This document shows, in pieces, positions 1 through 9,515 of a stretch of DNA of 64,000 nt. Source of the DNA: Sciurus carolinensis (lineage: Eukaryota; Chordata; Mammalia; Rodentia; Sciuridae). The position numbers and the translations under genes were made by a program. The notes beneath the pieces were generated by a model. That model saw only the letters and a program-made list of their open reading frames with translations, did no database searches and was not told where the DNA came from. The DNA lies in assembly GCF_902686445.1 (NCBI RefSeq), contig NC_062224.1, positions 52,513,156-52,577,155 on the forward strand, written 5' to 3'. The first letter of the stretch is position 1. Each line of letters starts with the position of its first letter.

Positions 1-777
1 ATCCTCCAGAGGATCTTTGTCAAGCACTGGATGGAATTCCAGATGCCCCCGCATCAGGAGGCTCAGAGAAGCCTCTGGACCGTCAGATTAGCAATAAAAG
101 AAGAGAATCACACTACGATGGGTTAACTGATCCTCATAGAGCACCTGCTGACACTCTGATCCTGACACCTCCATGGGAACCAGACCATAAGATGATGAGC
201 CTTCCACCAGGCCAAGCATATTCTGATCTACCTGTTCCTCTACAAAGGCAAGATGAATATTTTTCTAATTATGGTAGACTTTCCAGACCAGCAGAACTCA
301 AAAGTCTTAATATTCCTTCTTTGGATAAAGAGGATGAGCATACATCTTCAGAAATGGAATCCAGTAGAAATAATACCAAAGATGAGCTTGATAATTTAAA
401 TGTGCCGGATTCATCTCACCCTGCTGAAAATCAAGCGCTGGCTCTGGCTTTGCTTTTGTTCCTCTCATTCCAGTCAGAAATCCATCACTTTGAGGAGATG
501 CAAGGAGGAATTTCATGAGAAGAGGATCTTTCCTTCCTCCACCTCCTCCAGGAAACATGTGCAGAGCATCTGGAGATTATTTTCCACATGGCCCACCACT
601 CCTTCCATTCCCAGTGTGAAACATCTATTCACTGAGGCATTTTCCTCATCTTTTCCCAAGAGCTGGATTTTCCCCCGACCCCCACATTCTGAAAGTAGAA
701 GTGAGTTCCCTTCAGGGTCGATTTCACCTTCAAATGAGCCTGCTGTTGAAGATCCAGAACCACAGCAAGAAATTTGA
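1..777 (+). pseudogene. MIA3: Processed pseudogene, C-terminal part of MIA3/TANGO1-like gene (5' end outside window)
   Basis: An intronless reading frame opens at position 3 and runs to a stop after 515. It encodes a proline- and serine-rich tail resembling the C-terminal proline-rich domain of TANGO1 (MIA3), the ER-exit-site cargo receptor for procollagen. Recognisable blocks are [44 protein letters not shown] and NLNVPDSS. Near 435-445 the frame shifts. The next block (around 440-510) carries a stop in another frame, and a third frame (about 640-777) ends with PSNEPAVEDPEPQQEI followed by TGA. At least two frameshifts plus an internal stop show it cannot encode the full tail. Lack of introns suggests a retrocopy, but the 5' part and any upstream TSD lie outside the window. 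The paralogue MIA2/cTAGE5 has a related tail and is the main alternative. The assignment is from memory of the family. Confidence 0.7.
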
Positions 778-1123
778 CAATATTTTTTATCTTTCTTCAA
801 AAGTAATTTGATTTATCTTATTTTTAGTTTAACTGCTTTTACTTAAGCGACTATACTTTTGCTCCAGCTGAAGTTTAGTGGAATTATCATCCTTAGGATG
901 GTACTTTGTAATTAAAGATGACTTTAATATGAATCTTATGAGTAAATTATTTCCATTTTATTTTATTCTACATAGTATAAATTTTAATTTGGTTAATCCA
1001 CTATTACATAAACAATAGCAGAGTTTTATATACGTAATCTTGCAGTTTGGGATATTTTAAACTCAAACAAAGACTGTGCCTTTATGCCAAGAAATGTTTA
1101 CTATGATTGTAGCAAATATGAAA
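778..1123 (+). other. Probable 3' UTR remnant of the retrocopy, non-coding
   Basis: AT-rich sequence directly after the pseudogene stop with no open frame of note. It is consistent with retrocopied 3' UTR. No clear poly(A) tail or TSD was found, so the 3' boundary is unknown. Confidence 0.35.
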
Positions 1124-1130
1124 GTAACTT

Positions 1131-1222
1131 CTTTTTTTGGAGGCGGGGGGTGCTGGGGATTGAACCCAGGGCCTTGTGCTTGCGAGGCAGGCACTCTACC
1201 AAATGAACTATGTCCCCAGCCC
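1131..1222 (-). mobile_element. ID SINE (tRNA-derived), with TSD
   Basis: Read on the minus strand, this starts GGGCTGGGGACATAGTTC, contains the pol III A-box-like and B-box-like (GGTTCAATCC) segments and ends in a short A-tail (poly-T at 1132-1138). Perfect 7-bp TSDs (gtaactt) lie at 1124-1130 and 1223-1229. The internal promoter is inherited from a tRNA, but this is a SINE and not a tRNA gene. Confidence 0.9.
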
Positions 1223-1229
1223 GTAACTT

Positions 1230-1845
1230 TATTCTTAAGAAAATATTTTAATTGATTTAAATTCTTGTTTGGCATTGATGATAATAAAAGTCAGCCAGTT
1301 ATTCCATAAAAAAGAATAAGTAGAGCATATTAAGAGTAAACAAGAAACATGAGTGAGCATGTCGCATAAACAGGAGATTTCAAACATACAAAAAAAAATG
1401 CCAGTTCTCAGAAAATTTTCAGGAATTGGAAATCCCAATTTAAGCTCACTCTATCCCCATTTACCCTTATATCTCCTTTATTTTATACCCATTTTCACAA
1501 AATTAGTAATTGCATTCTATTGTGGTTCACTGATACAGGGCATGACCTCGTCTTTGTTTTGCTCTCAGGGAGACTTTTGTAAACTGTAAATGAATTATTA
1601 GGACACTGAAAAGAGAAAACAAAGACATTACTTCAGATTTTGTTATTATTAGATTCCATAGTCAGTCATAAGATGACTCCCAAACTAGTATAAAATTTTA
1701 AAAATTCCTATTCTCAATTTCCGTATCATTGCAAATAAGTAACAGTTTGCAAAGCTGCACCAGTCCAGAGACCACACTTTGAACAATGGTTTCCCAATAG
1801 AGACCAAGAAAGAGCATTTATTAAAGATACCCTAATTAAGAATTA
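1230..1845. other. AT-rich non-coding interval
   Basis: No gene, RNA or classifiable repeat recognised. Short open frames here have no family resemblance. Confidence 0.4.
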
Positions 1846-2160
1846 GTGGAGTTGGATAATATCATGCTAAGCAAAATAAGCCAAACCCAAAAAACCCAAG
1901 GCTGAATGTTATCTCTGATATGGAATGCTAATTCACAATAAGGGGTGTGCTAGGGAAGAACAGAGGTACTTTAGGTAGAGGTAAGTGAAAGGAGGGGAAG
2001 GGGTATGGGTGTAGAAAGGGTAGTAGAGTGAAACGGACATTTTTACTTCATGTACACATGACTGCTTGATGTGATCCTACAATATGTATAGTCTGAAAAA
2101 TGAGAAATTTTACTCCACTTATGTATGATTTATCAAAATACATTAATCCATTAACTTTTT
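1846..2160 (+). mobile_element. 5'-truncated L1, 3' end of an older subfamily
   Basis: Begins within the last ORF2 codons (tggataatatcatgctaagc, then the IS-QTQK-like segment) and continues into an L1 3' UTR with a purine-rich tract (1985-2030). Its 3' part (2066-2150) matches, in inverted orientation, the L1 3' end at 2327-2457. The degree of decay suggests an old insertion. Confidence 0.7.
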
Positions 2161-2326
2161 AATAAATAATACAATATTCAAGAAGTACTAAAGAGTTCCC
2201 TAGTTACCTGCCACCCTGAAGTATATCTCCATCAAAAGAGGCAAATTTGAACAGGAAAACAGCACAGAAATCAAAAGAATTTTCATTATTTCTTGAAGCA
2301 AGATTTTATAGTACTGATAGGCTTGC

Positions 2327-2457
2327 TTTTAAAAAATTTTTCATTCTAATTGTACATGACAGTAGAATGCATTTATACATTTTGATAGATCTTACATAAA
2401 TAGAGTACAATCTCTCATTTTTCTGATGGTACATATTGCAGTATCACATCAATCATG
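2327..2457 (-). mobile_element. L1 3' UTR fragment, inverted relative to the preceding one
   Basis: The reverse complement aligns by eye with 2066-2160 through the shared blocks gatgtgat-ct-caatatgta, aaaaatgaga-att and atctatcaaaat. It ends in an A-rich tail (TTTTAAAAAATTTTT at 2330-2342). A severely truncated L1 is the simplest reading. Confidence 0.6.
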
Positions 2458-2519
2458 CAGTGGAGGAAAGTAGACTACTGGCCAGGGTCAGGAATCAAAG
2501 AGAAGGAAGGGAGAAAGGA

Positions 2520-2735
2520 CCATAGGGAAGACGCACTCTTCTTGGGCATGCCCTCATGCCCCACTTCCTCCCGCTATGCCCCACCTGCCTACACAGTTAC
2601 CACCCAATCCATTCAAACTAGATGGATTGATTTGTACAACTGTCAACAATACAATCATTTCATCTCTAGATATTCCTGCATTAACAGAAGCTTTGGGGGA
2701 AGAGTCAGATCCAAATCATACCATTCTGTTTCATG
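2520..2735 (-). repeat. Partial MaLR-type (ERVL-MaLR) LTR
   Basis: The run of catgccccac, cattcctgcattaac, tttgggggaa and atccaaatcata resembles the inner and 5' portions of MST/MLT1-type LTRs read in reverse. It is cut at its right side by the L1 insertion that begins after 2755. Classification is by eye only. Confidence 0.45.
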
Positions 2736-2779
2736 TGCTCATCTTCTATCACTTTTTTTTTTATTTTTTTACATTTACA

Positions 2780-2945
2780 TAGGGTAATGATGTTTATTTT
2801 ATTTTTCCCCTCCCCCCACCCCTCCCACCCCTCTTTTCCCTCTACACAGTCCTTCTTTCCTTCATTCTTGCCGCTGTCCTTAGTCTAACTCTAAACCTAA
2901 CCCTAAACCTAATGCTAGCCCCTCCCACCCCCCCATTATATGTCC
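2780..2945 (-). repeat. L1 3' UTR with G-rich and telomere-like repeats
   Basis: On the L1 sense strand this is a G-rich stretch. It includes degenerate TTAGGG-like units (as ctaaacctaaccctaaacct at about 2890-2911) and a GGGTGGGAGGGGTGGGG-type purine tract (2800-2835). The other young L1 3' ends in this window at 38640-38770 and 59239-59365 share the layout, so it belongs to the L1 and is not an interstitial telomere. Several G-runs could fold into a G-quadruplex in the RNA. Confidence 0.75.
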
Positions 2946-5900
2946 TCATCCGCTTATCAGCGAGATCATTTGACTTTCAGTTTTTTGAGATTGGCTTATC
3001 TCACTTAGCATGATATTCTCCAATTTCGACCATTTGCCTACAAATGCCATAATTTTATCATTCTTCATTGCAGAGTAATATTCCATTGTATAAATATGCC
3101 ACAGTTTCTTTATCCATTCATCAACTGAAGGGCATCTAGGTTGGTTCCACAATCTGGCTATGGTGAATTGAGCAGCAATGAACATTGATGTGGCTGTATC
3201 TCTGTAGTATGCTGATTTTAAGTCCTTTGGATATAGGCCAAGGAGTGGGATAGCTGGGTCAAATGGTGTTTCCATTCCAAGTTTTCTGAGGAATCTCCAC
3301 ACTGCTTTGCAGAGTGGCTGCACTAATTTGCAACTCCACCAGCAATGTATGAGTGTTCCTTTTTCACCACATCCTCGCCAACACCTATTGTTGCTTGTAT
3401 TCTTGATAATCGCCATTCTAATTGGGGTGAGATGAAATCTTAGGGTAGTTTTGATTTGCATTTCCCTTATTACTAGGGATGTTGAACATATTTTCATATA
3501 TCTGTTGATTACTTGTACATCTTCTTCTGTGAAGTGTCTGTTCATTTCCTTAGCCCATTTGTTGATTGGATTATTTGTATTCTTCGTGTAGAGTTTTTTG
3601 AGTTCTTTATAGATTCTGGAAATTAGCGCTCTATCTGAGGTATGGTTGGCAAAGATATTCTCCCACTCTGTAGGCTCTCTCTTCACATTTCTGATACTTT
3701 CCTTTGCTGAGAGAAAGCTTTTAAGTTTGAATCTATCCCAGTTGTTGATTCTTGCTTTTATTTCTTGTGCTATGGGTGTCCTGTTAAGGAAATCTGATCC
3801 TGAGCCAACAAGTTGAAGATTTGGACCTACTTTTTCTTCTATAAGATGCAGAGTCTCTGGTCTGATTCCAAGGTCCTTGATCCATTTTGAGTTGAGTTTT
3901 GTGTAGGGTGAGAGATAGGGGTTTAATTTCATTCTATTGCATATGGTTTTCCAGTTTTCCCAGCAGCATTTATTGAAGAGGCTATCTTTTCTCCATTGCA
4001 TATTGTTGGAACCTTTGTCTAGTATGAGAAAATTGTATTTATTTGGGTTTGTGTCCATGTCCTCTATTCTGTACCATTGATCTACCTGTCTATTTTGGTA
4101 CCAATACCATGCCATTTTTGTTACTATTGCTTTGTAGTAGAGTTGAAGATCTGGTATTGCAATACCCCCTGCTTCGCTCTTGCTACTGAGGATTGCTTTA
4201 GCTATTCTAGGTTTTTTATTCTTCCAGATGAATTTCATAATTGCTTGCTCTATTTCTGCAAGGTACATCATTGGGATTTTAATTGGAATTGCATTGAATC
4301 TGTATAGCACTGTAGGTAGTATAGCCATTTTGACGATATTAATTCTGCCTATCCAGGAACATGGGAGATCTTTCCATCTTCTAAGGTTTTCTTTAATTGC
4401 TTTCTTTAGTGTTCTGTAGTTCTCATTGTAGAGGTCTTTCACCTCTTTTGTGAGATTGATTCCCAAGTATTTTATTTTTTTCGATGCTATTGTGAATGGG
4501 GTAGTTTTCCTAATTTCTCTTTCTGAAGATTCATCACTTATGTATAAAAATGCATTGGATTTATGAGCATTGATCTTGTAACCTGCTACTTTACTGAATT
4601 CACTTATGAGTTCTAAAAGTTTTCTGGTGGAATTTCCAAGTTCCTCTAAATATATAATCATGTCATCAGCGAACAGGGATAGTTTGAGTTCTTCTTTTCC
4701 TATTCGTATCCCTTTAATTTCTTTGGTTTGTCTGATTGCTCTGGCTAGAGTCTCAAGGACTGATGTTGAATAGAAGCGGTGAAAGAGGGCATCCCTGCCT
4801 TGTTCCAGTTTTTAGGGGGAACGCTTTCAGTTTTTCACCATTTAGAATGATATTAGCCATGGGCTTAGCGTAGATTGCCTTTATAATGTTTAGGAATGTT
4901 CCCACTACCCCAATTTTTTCTAGTGTTTTGAGCATGAAGGGATGCTGTATTTTATCAAATGCTTTTTCTGCATCTATTGAAATAATCATGTGATTCTTAA
5001 CTTTAAGTCTGTTGATATGGTGAATGACATTTATTGATTTCCGAATGTTGAACCAACCTTGCATCCCTGGGATAAAACCCACTTGATCACGGTGAACTAT
5101 CTTTTTAATATATATTTGTATGCGATTTGCTAAAATTTTGTTGAGAATTTTTGCATCGATATTCATTAAGGATATTGGTCTGAAATTTTCTTTCCTCGAT
5201 GTGTCTCTGTCTGGTTTAGGTATCAGGGTGATATTGGCTTCATAGAACGAGTTTGGTAGGGTTCCCTCCTCTTCTATTTCATGGAATAGTTTGAGAAGTA
5301 TTGGAATGAGCTCTTCTTTAAAGGTTTTGTAGAACTCGGCTGAGAACCCATCTGGTCCTGGACTTTTCTTTGTTGGTAGGCTTTTGATGACCTCTTCTAT
5401 TTCATTGCTTGAAATTGGTTTATTTAAGTTGTGTATGTCCTCCTGGTTCAGTTTAGGTAGTTCATATGTCTCTAGAAATTTGTTGATGTCTTCGAGGTTT
5501 TCTGTTTTGTTGGAGTATAGATTTTCAAAATAGCTTCTAATTATGTTTTGTATTTCACTCGTGTCTGTTGTGATGTTTCCTTGTTCATTCCGAATTTTAG
5601 TAATTTGAGTTTTCTCCCTCTTTCTCTTTGTTAGTGTGGCTAAGGGTTTATCAATTTTATTTATTTTTTCAAAGAACCAACTATTTATTTTGTTAATTTT
5701 TCCAATTGTTTGTTTTGTTTCGATTTCGTTGATTTCGGCTCTGATTTTAACTATTTCCTGTCTTCTACTACTTTTAGTATTGGTCTGCTCTTCTTTTTCT
5801 AGTGCTTTGAGCTGTAGTGTTAAGTCGTTTATTTGTTGATTTCTACTTCTTTTTTTGAATGCACCCCATGAAATAAATCTTCCTCTAAGTACTGCTTTCA

Positions 5901-6799
5901 TAGTGTCCCAGAGATTTTGATATGATGTGTCTTTGTTCTCGTTTACTTCTAAGAATTTTTTTATTTCCCTCCTGATGTCTTCTGTTATCCATTCATCATA
6001 TAATAGTGTATTATTTAGTCTCCAGGTATTGGAGAAGTTTCTGTTTTTTATTCTGTTATTTATTTCTAATTTCAATCCATTATGATCTGATAGAGTACAA
6101 GGTAGTATCTCTATCTTCTTTCTTGTATTTGCTAACAGTAGCTTTGTGGCATAAAATATGGTCTATTTTAGAGAAGGATCCATGTGCTGCTGAGAAGAAA
6201 GTGTATTCGTTCTTTGTTGGATGGTATATTCTATATATGTCCTTTAAGTCTAAATTGCTGATTGTGTTGTTGAGATCTATAGTTTCTTTATTCAATTTTT
6301 GTTTGGACAATCTATCCAGTGGTGAGAGAGGTGTGTTAAAATCACCTAGTATTATTGTGTTGTGGTCTATTTGAATTCTGTAATTGAGAAGGATTTGTTT
6401 GACGTACATGGATGAGCCAATGTTCGGGGCATAGATATTTATGATTGTTATGTCTTGCTGATTTATGCTTCCCTTAAGCAGCATGTAATGTCCTTCTTTA
6501 TCCCTTCTGACTAGTTTTGGTTTGAAGTCCACATTATCTGAGATGAGGATGGATACTCCAGCTTTTATGCTGTGTCCGTGTGCATGGTATGTTTTTCCCC
6601 ATCCTTTCACCTTTAGTCTATGGGTGTCTCTTTCTATGAGATGAGTCTCTTGCAGGCAGCATATTGTTGGATTTTTCTTTTTAATCCAATCTGCCAGTCT
6701 GTGTCTTTTGATTGATGAATTCAGGCCATTAACATTCAGGGTTATTATTGTGATATGATTTGTATTCCCAGTCAATTGACTCATATTTGTTTTTGACAT
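2946..6799 (-). pseudogene. L1 ORF2 (endonuclease, reverse transcriptase), frameshifted
   Basis: Three consecutive minus-strand frames together cover a whole L1 ORF2. 6799-6080 holds the APE-like endonuclease with TLNVNGL, QETH, NIYAPN, GDFN and SKIDHIL. 6075-4753 holds the linker and first half of the reverse transcriptase, with KSPGPDGF, the motif A core DAEKAFDK and the motif B core TRQGCPLSP. About 4691-2946 holds FADD (the catalytic motif C), the thumb and the Cys-rich end CWRGCGEKG. Indels near 6076-6110 (just before the SDHNG catalytic histidine motif) and near 4755-4765 (after LLFNI) break the frame. No active enzyme can come from it. Confidence 0.93.
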
Positions 6800-6830
6800 G
6801 ATTTGGTTTCTCCTTTATTTGGCTATTCCT

Positions 6831-7878
6831 TTAGGCTAGCGCCTCCTGTTGCTGATTTGCATCATTGTTTTTCATCTCTTCCTCATGGAATATTTTGCTG
6901 AGAATGTTCTGTAATGCTGGCTTTCTTTTTGTAAATTCCTTTAGCTTTTGTTTATCATGGAAGGATCTTATTTCATCGTCAAATTTGAAGGTAAGTTTTG
7001 CTGGGTATAAGATTCTTGGTTGGCATCCGTTTTCTTTCAGGGCTTGGTATATGTTGTTCCAGACCCTTCTAGCTTTTAGGGTCTGGATTGAAAAATCTGC
7101 TGATATTCTTATTGGCTTCCCTCTGAATGCAATTTGATTCTTTTCTCTCGCGGCCTTTAAAATTCTGTCTTTATTTTGTATGTTAGTTATTTTATAGTAA
7201 TGTGCCTTGGTGTGGGTCTGTTGTAATTTTGTATGTTTGGAGTCCTATAAGCCTCTTGTACTTGGTTTTCCATTTCATTCTTCAGATTTGGGAAATTTTC
7301 TGTTATTATTTCATTGAATAGATTGTTCATTCCTTTGGTTTGTTTCTCTAAGCCTTCCTCAATCCCAATAATTCTTAAATTTGGCCTTTTCATGATATCC
7401 CATAATTTTTGTAGATTCTGTTCATGATTTCTTACCATCTTTTCTGTTTGGCCAACTTTGCTTTCAAGATTAAATAATTTGTCTTCAATGTCTGAGGTTC
7501 TGTCTTCCAGGTGTTCTATCCTATTAGTTATGCTTTCTATGGAGTTTTTAACTTGGTTTATTGTTTCCTTCATTTCAAGTATTTCAGTTTGTTTTTTTTT
7601 TTCAGTATCTCTAACTCTTTATTGAAATGATCTCTTGCTTCCCGTATTTGGTCTTTTAACTGTTGATTGGTGCGATCATTTAATGCCTGCATTTGCTCTT
7701 TCATCTCCTCCTTCAATGCCTGCATTTGCTCTTTCATCTCCTCATTAGCTTCCCTGATCATTTTAATTATGTACATTCTGAACTCCCTTTCTGACATTTC
7801 TTCTGCTGTGCTGTCATTGGGTTTTATTGATGTAGTATCTAGGTTTGTTTGGGACATTTTCTTCCCTTGTTTTCTCAT
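6831..7878 (-). pseudogene. L1 ORF1 (RNA-binding chaperone), frameshifted
   Basis: The reading frame starts at 7878 (MRKQGKKMSQTN). It encodes a charged coiled coil including two tandem 10-residue units (EEMKEQMQAL) that derive from a 30-bp duplication at about 7684-7743. A homopolymer indel near 7592-7601 ends this frame. The next (7573-7187) carries the rest of the coiled coil and the RRM start (RPNLRIIGIEE), then breaks near 7187. The C-terminal domain remains recognisable down to a stop at 6831-6833. ORF1p normally trimerises and coats L1 RNA. Confidence 0.88.
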
Positions 7879-8816
7879 ATTGGTCAGTTGTCAGTGGGAC
7901 CCTGAGATATTGCAGTTTTCCGCTACTGGCTTATAGTGTTCCGGTAGATTTCCAGTGTATCACCTCCCAGGCTTCAGTAGCCTGATGTCTTGGAGGAATC
8001 TGATAAAGCAGCTCATCCAAAGAAAACTGCCCCTAGCCCCCTACTGGTTCCATGGTTTGGAACTGGCTCTGTGCGGAAATGCTCTCACTGTGGGCCTGGG
8101 CCGTGCAGCTGGCCGTGTGGGAGGAGCCCACTGCCGGAGTGTGGAAGGCTACCTTGGGAAGACTCTAGCTGCCCTGCCCGGCTCCAATAAGCCACCTCTA
8201 TCTGGGCCTGCCACCCGGGCCAAGCTTTACCCAGTGGGCAGACTCACCCGTGGCTCGATTTCAGTCCGAGTCTCTCAATGCCTCCCGTTCTTAACTCCAG
8301 GGTTCTGGAGCGACTGGGGGTGCAGTCTCCCTCTAGGCCGCCATCTTGGATCGCCCCGTGAAGAGAGCCTGCAGCCGGAGTGGGCAGAGCCACCTGAAGA
8401 GGTCTCTGGCTGCCCTGCCCTAATCCCAGTGGCTGTTTGCGGATCGCGGCTCTCCGCTGGTTCGTTGCTGGAGTACACTGCGCTGCAGGGGCTCTGGGAC
8501 TCGGAGCTTGTTCTGGTCAGAAAGGCTCTCACTAGCGGGCCAGTTCTGTTCCGAGAACTTGGAGAAGCTGGCTGTGTGGGTGGGGCCCACCGCCGGAGTG
8601 CGCAGGGCTGCCTGTGGATGACTCTAGCTGCCCTGCCCGGCTCCGATAAGCCACCTCTATCTGGGCCTGCCACCCGGACCGAGCTTTACCCAGTGGGCAG
8701 ACTCACCCGTGGCTCTATTTCAGTCCGAGTCTCTCAATGCCTCCCCTTCTTAACTCCAGGGTTCTGGAGCGACTGGGGGTGCAGTCTCCCTCTAGGCTGC
8801 CATCTTGGATCGCCCC
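7879..8816 (-). promoter_or_regulatory. L1 5' UTR/promoter with two 459-bp tandem units
   Basis: The L1 start motif (read on plus as gccatcttggat) occurs at 8799 and again at 8340, exactly 459 bp apart. The sequence between repeats is closely conserved, for example gttctggagcgactgggggt and cccagtgggcagactcaccc. The second unit decays and becomes non-repeated below about 8050. This is a monomer-type promoter, analogous in layout to mouse L1 5' UTRs, in GC-rich sequence unlike the AT-rich flanks. The CCAAGATGG core resembles a YY1 site. Confidence 0.8.
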
Positions 8817-8842
8817 CATCTTCTATCACTTTAAGGATTTAA
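7955..8842 (+). other. Antisense open frame across the L1 5' UTR (ORF0-like layout)
   Basis: A 295-codon frame runs antisense to the minus-strand L1, outward from its 5' UTR. Because the monomer length (459) is a multiple of three, both units are read in one frame, so a block of about 65 residues (containing PPLSGPAT and LYPVGRLTRGSISVRVSQ) occurs twice. It stops 26 bp beyond the L1 end. Primates have a short antisense ORF (ORF0) in the same relative place, but no sequence relation is claimed. GC-rich repeats often stay open by chance, so coding is unproven. Confidence 0.35.
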
Positions 8843-9135
8843 ATACAGTTATTTTAAGATACTTTTCAAATTGATCTAATCAATTTCCTTTGGAGTGACA
8901 AGGGCTTAGGCAAACACCCCATCCACTGAATCTTGGAATCAATAGCCTATGGGTCTGGACTTCCCAGGTCAAATCATTCATTCAGTCTTCCTGTGGGGTT
9001 ATGAATTCCCTTTTCCTTATGCACTGAGGGAGATTTCTGGTAACTTTTGTGTACAGGAGAAAGAAGTTCCTGTACTTATATTTTGGGTACAGACAAAAAT
9101 ACCTTTGGACACCCTGAACTGAGAAAGACAGGGTT
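8833..9135. other. Unique non-coding interval
   Basis: Nothing classifiable seen between the L1 TSD and the MaLR LTR. Confidence 0.4.
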
Positions 9136-9515
9136 TGTTGTGGTTTGAATTGTAAATATTTTCCAAAAATCTGTCTGCTGAAGGTTTGATGGCCAATCTT
9201 TGTTGCTATTGGGAGGGTGGAACCTTTTGAGGTGTGGCCTGTTGGGAGTAAGTTAGGTCATTGGGAGTGTGCCCTTGAAGAGGCATTTTGGAACCCAAGC
9301 CCCTCTCTCTTTTTTCTTCTGGGCCAATAATCTCCATGGGGCAAATAATCCTCTTTCAACATGTACTTCCACTACTGTATACTGTGCACTCACAAACCCA
9401 AAGTGACAGGGCTAAATGACCATGGACTGAAACCATGAGTCAAAATAAACTCTTCCTCCTTATAAGTAGTTTATCTCAGGTATTTTGTGATACTGGCAGA
9501 AATCAAATTAACACA
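9136..9515 (+). repeat. MaLR-type solo LTR
   Basis: Starts TGTTGTGGTTTGAATTGTAA and ends AAATTAACACA. In between it has the MaLR-like blocks ggaaccttttgaggtgtggcc, gggagtgtgccctt, ccatggggcaaataatc and aaaataaactcttcctcctta, the last probably containing the poly(A) signal region. No internal sequence and no clear 5-bp TSD were found. Confidence 0.75.

Larger units (their letters stand above)
2756..8816 (-). mobile_element. Full-length LINE-1 retrotransposon, inactive
   Basis: The element runs on the minus strand from a 5' terminus at 8816 (GGGGGCGATCCAAGATGGC, a YY1-type start as in other mammalian L1s) through 5' UTR, ORF1, ORF2, G-rich 3' UTR and poly(A) (poly-T near 2756-2768). A perfect 16-bp TSD, catcttctatcacttt, lies at 2740-2755 and 8817-8832. 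This shows full-length insertion by target-primed reverse transcription. Both ORFs carry frameshifts, so it encodes no complete L1 machinery. The 5' UTR is made of two 459-bp units, unlike the L1 at 52496. Confidence 0.95.

Noticed and set aside
4077..4419. Plus-strand frames over the L1 ORF2 at 2946-6799, also 5636-5839 and 6006-6374
   Set aside because: Antisense shadows of the decayed minus-strand ORF2.
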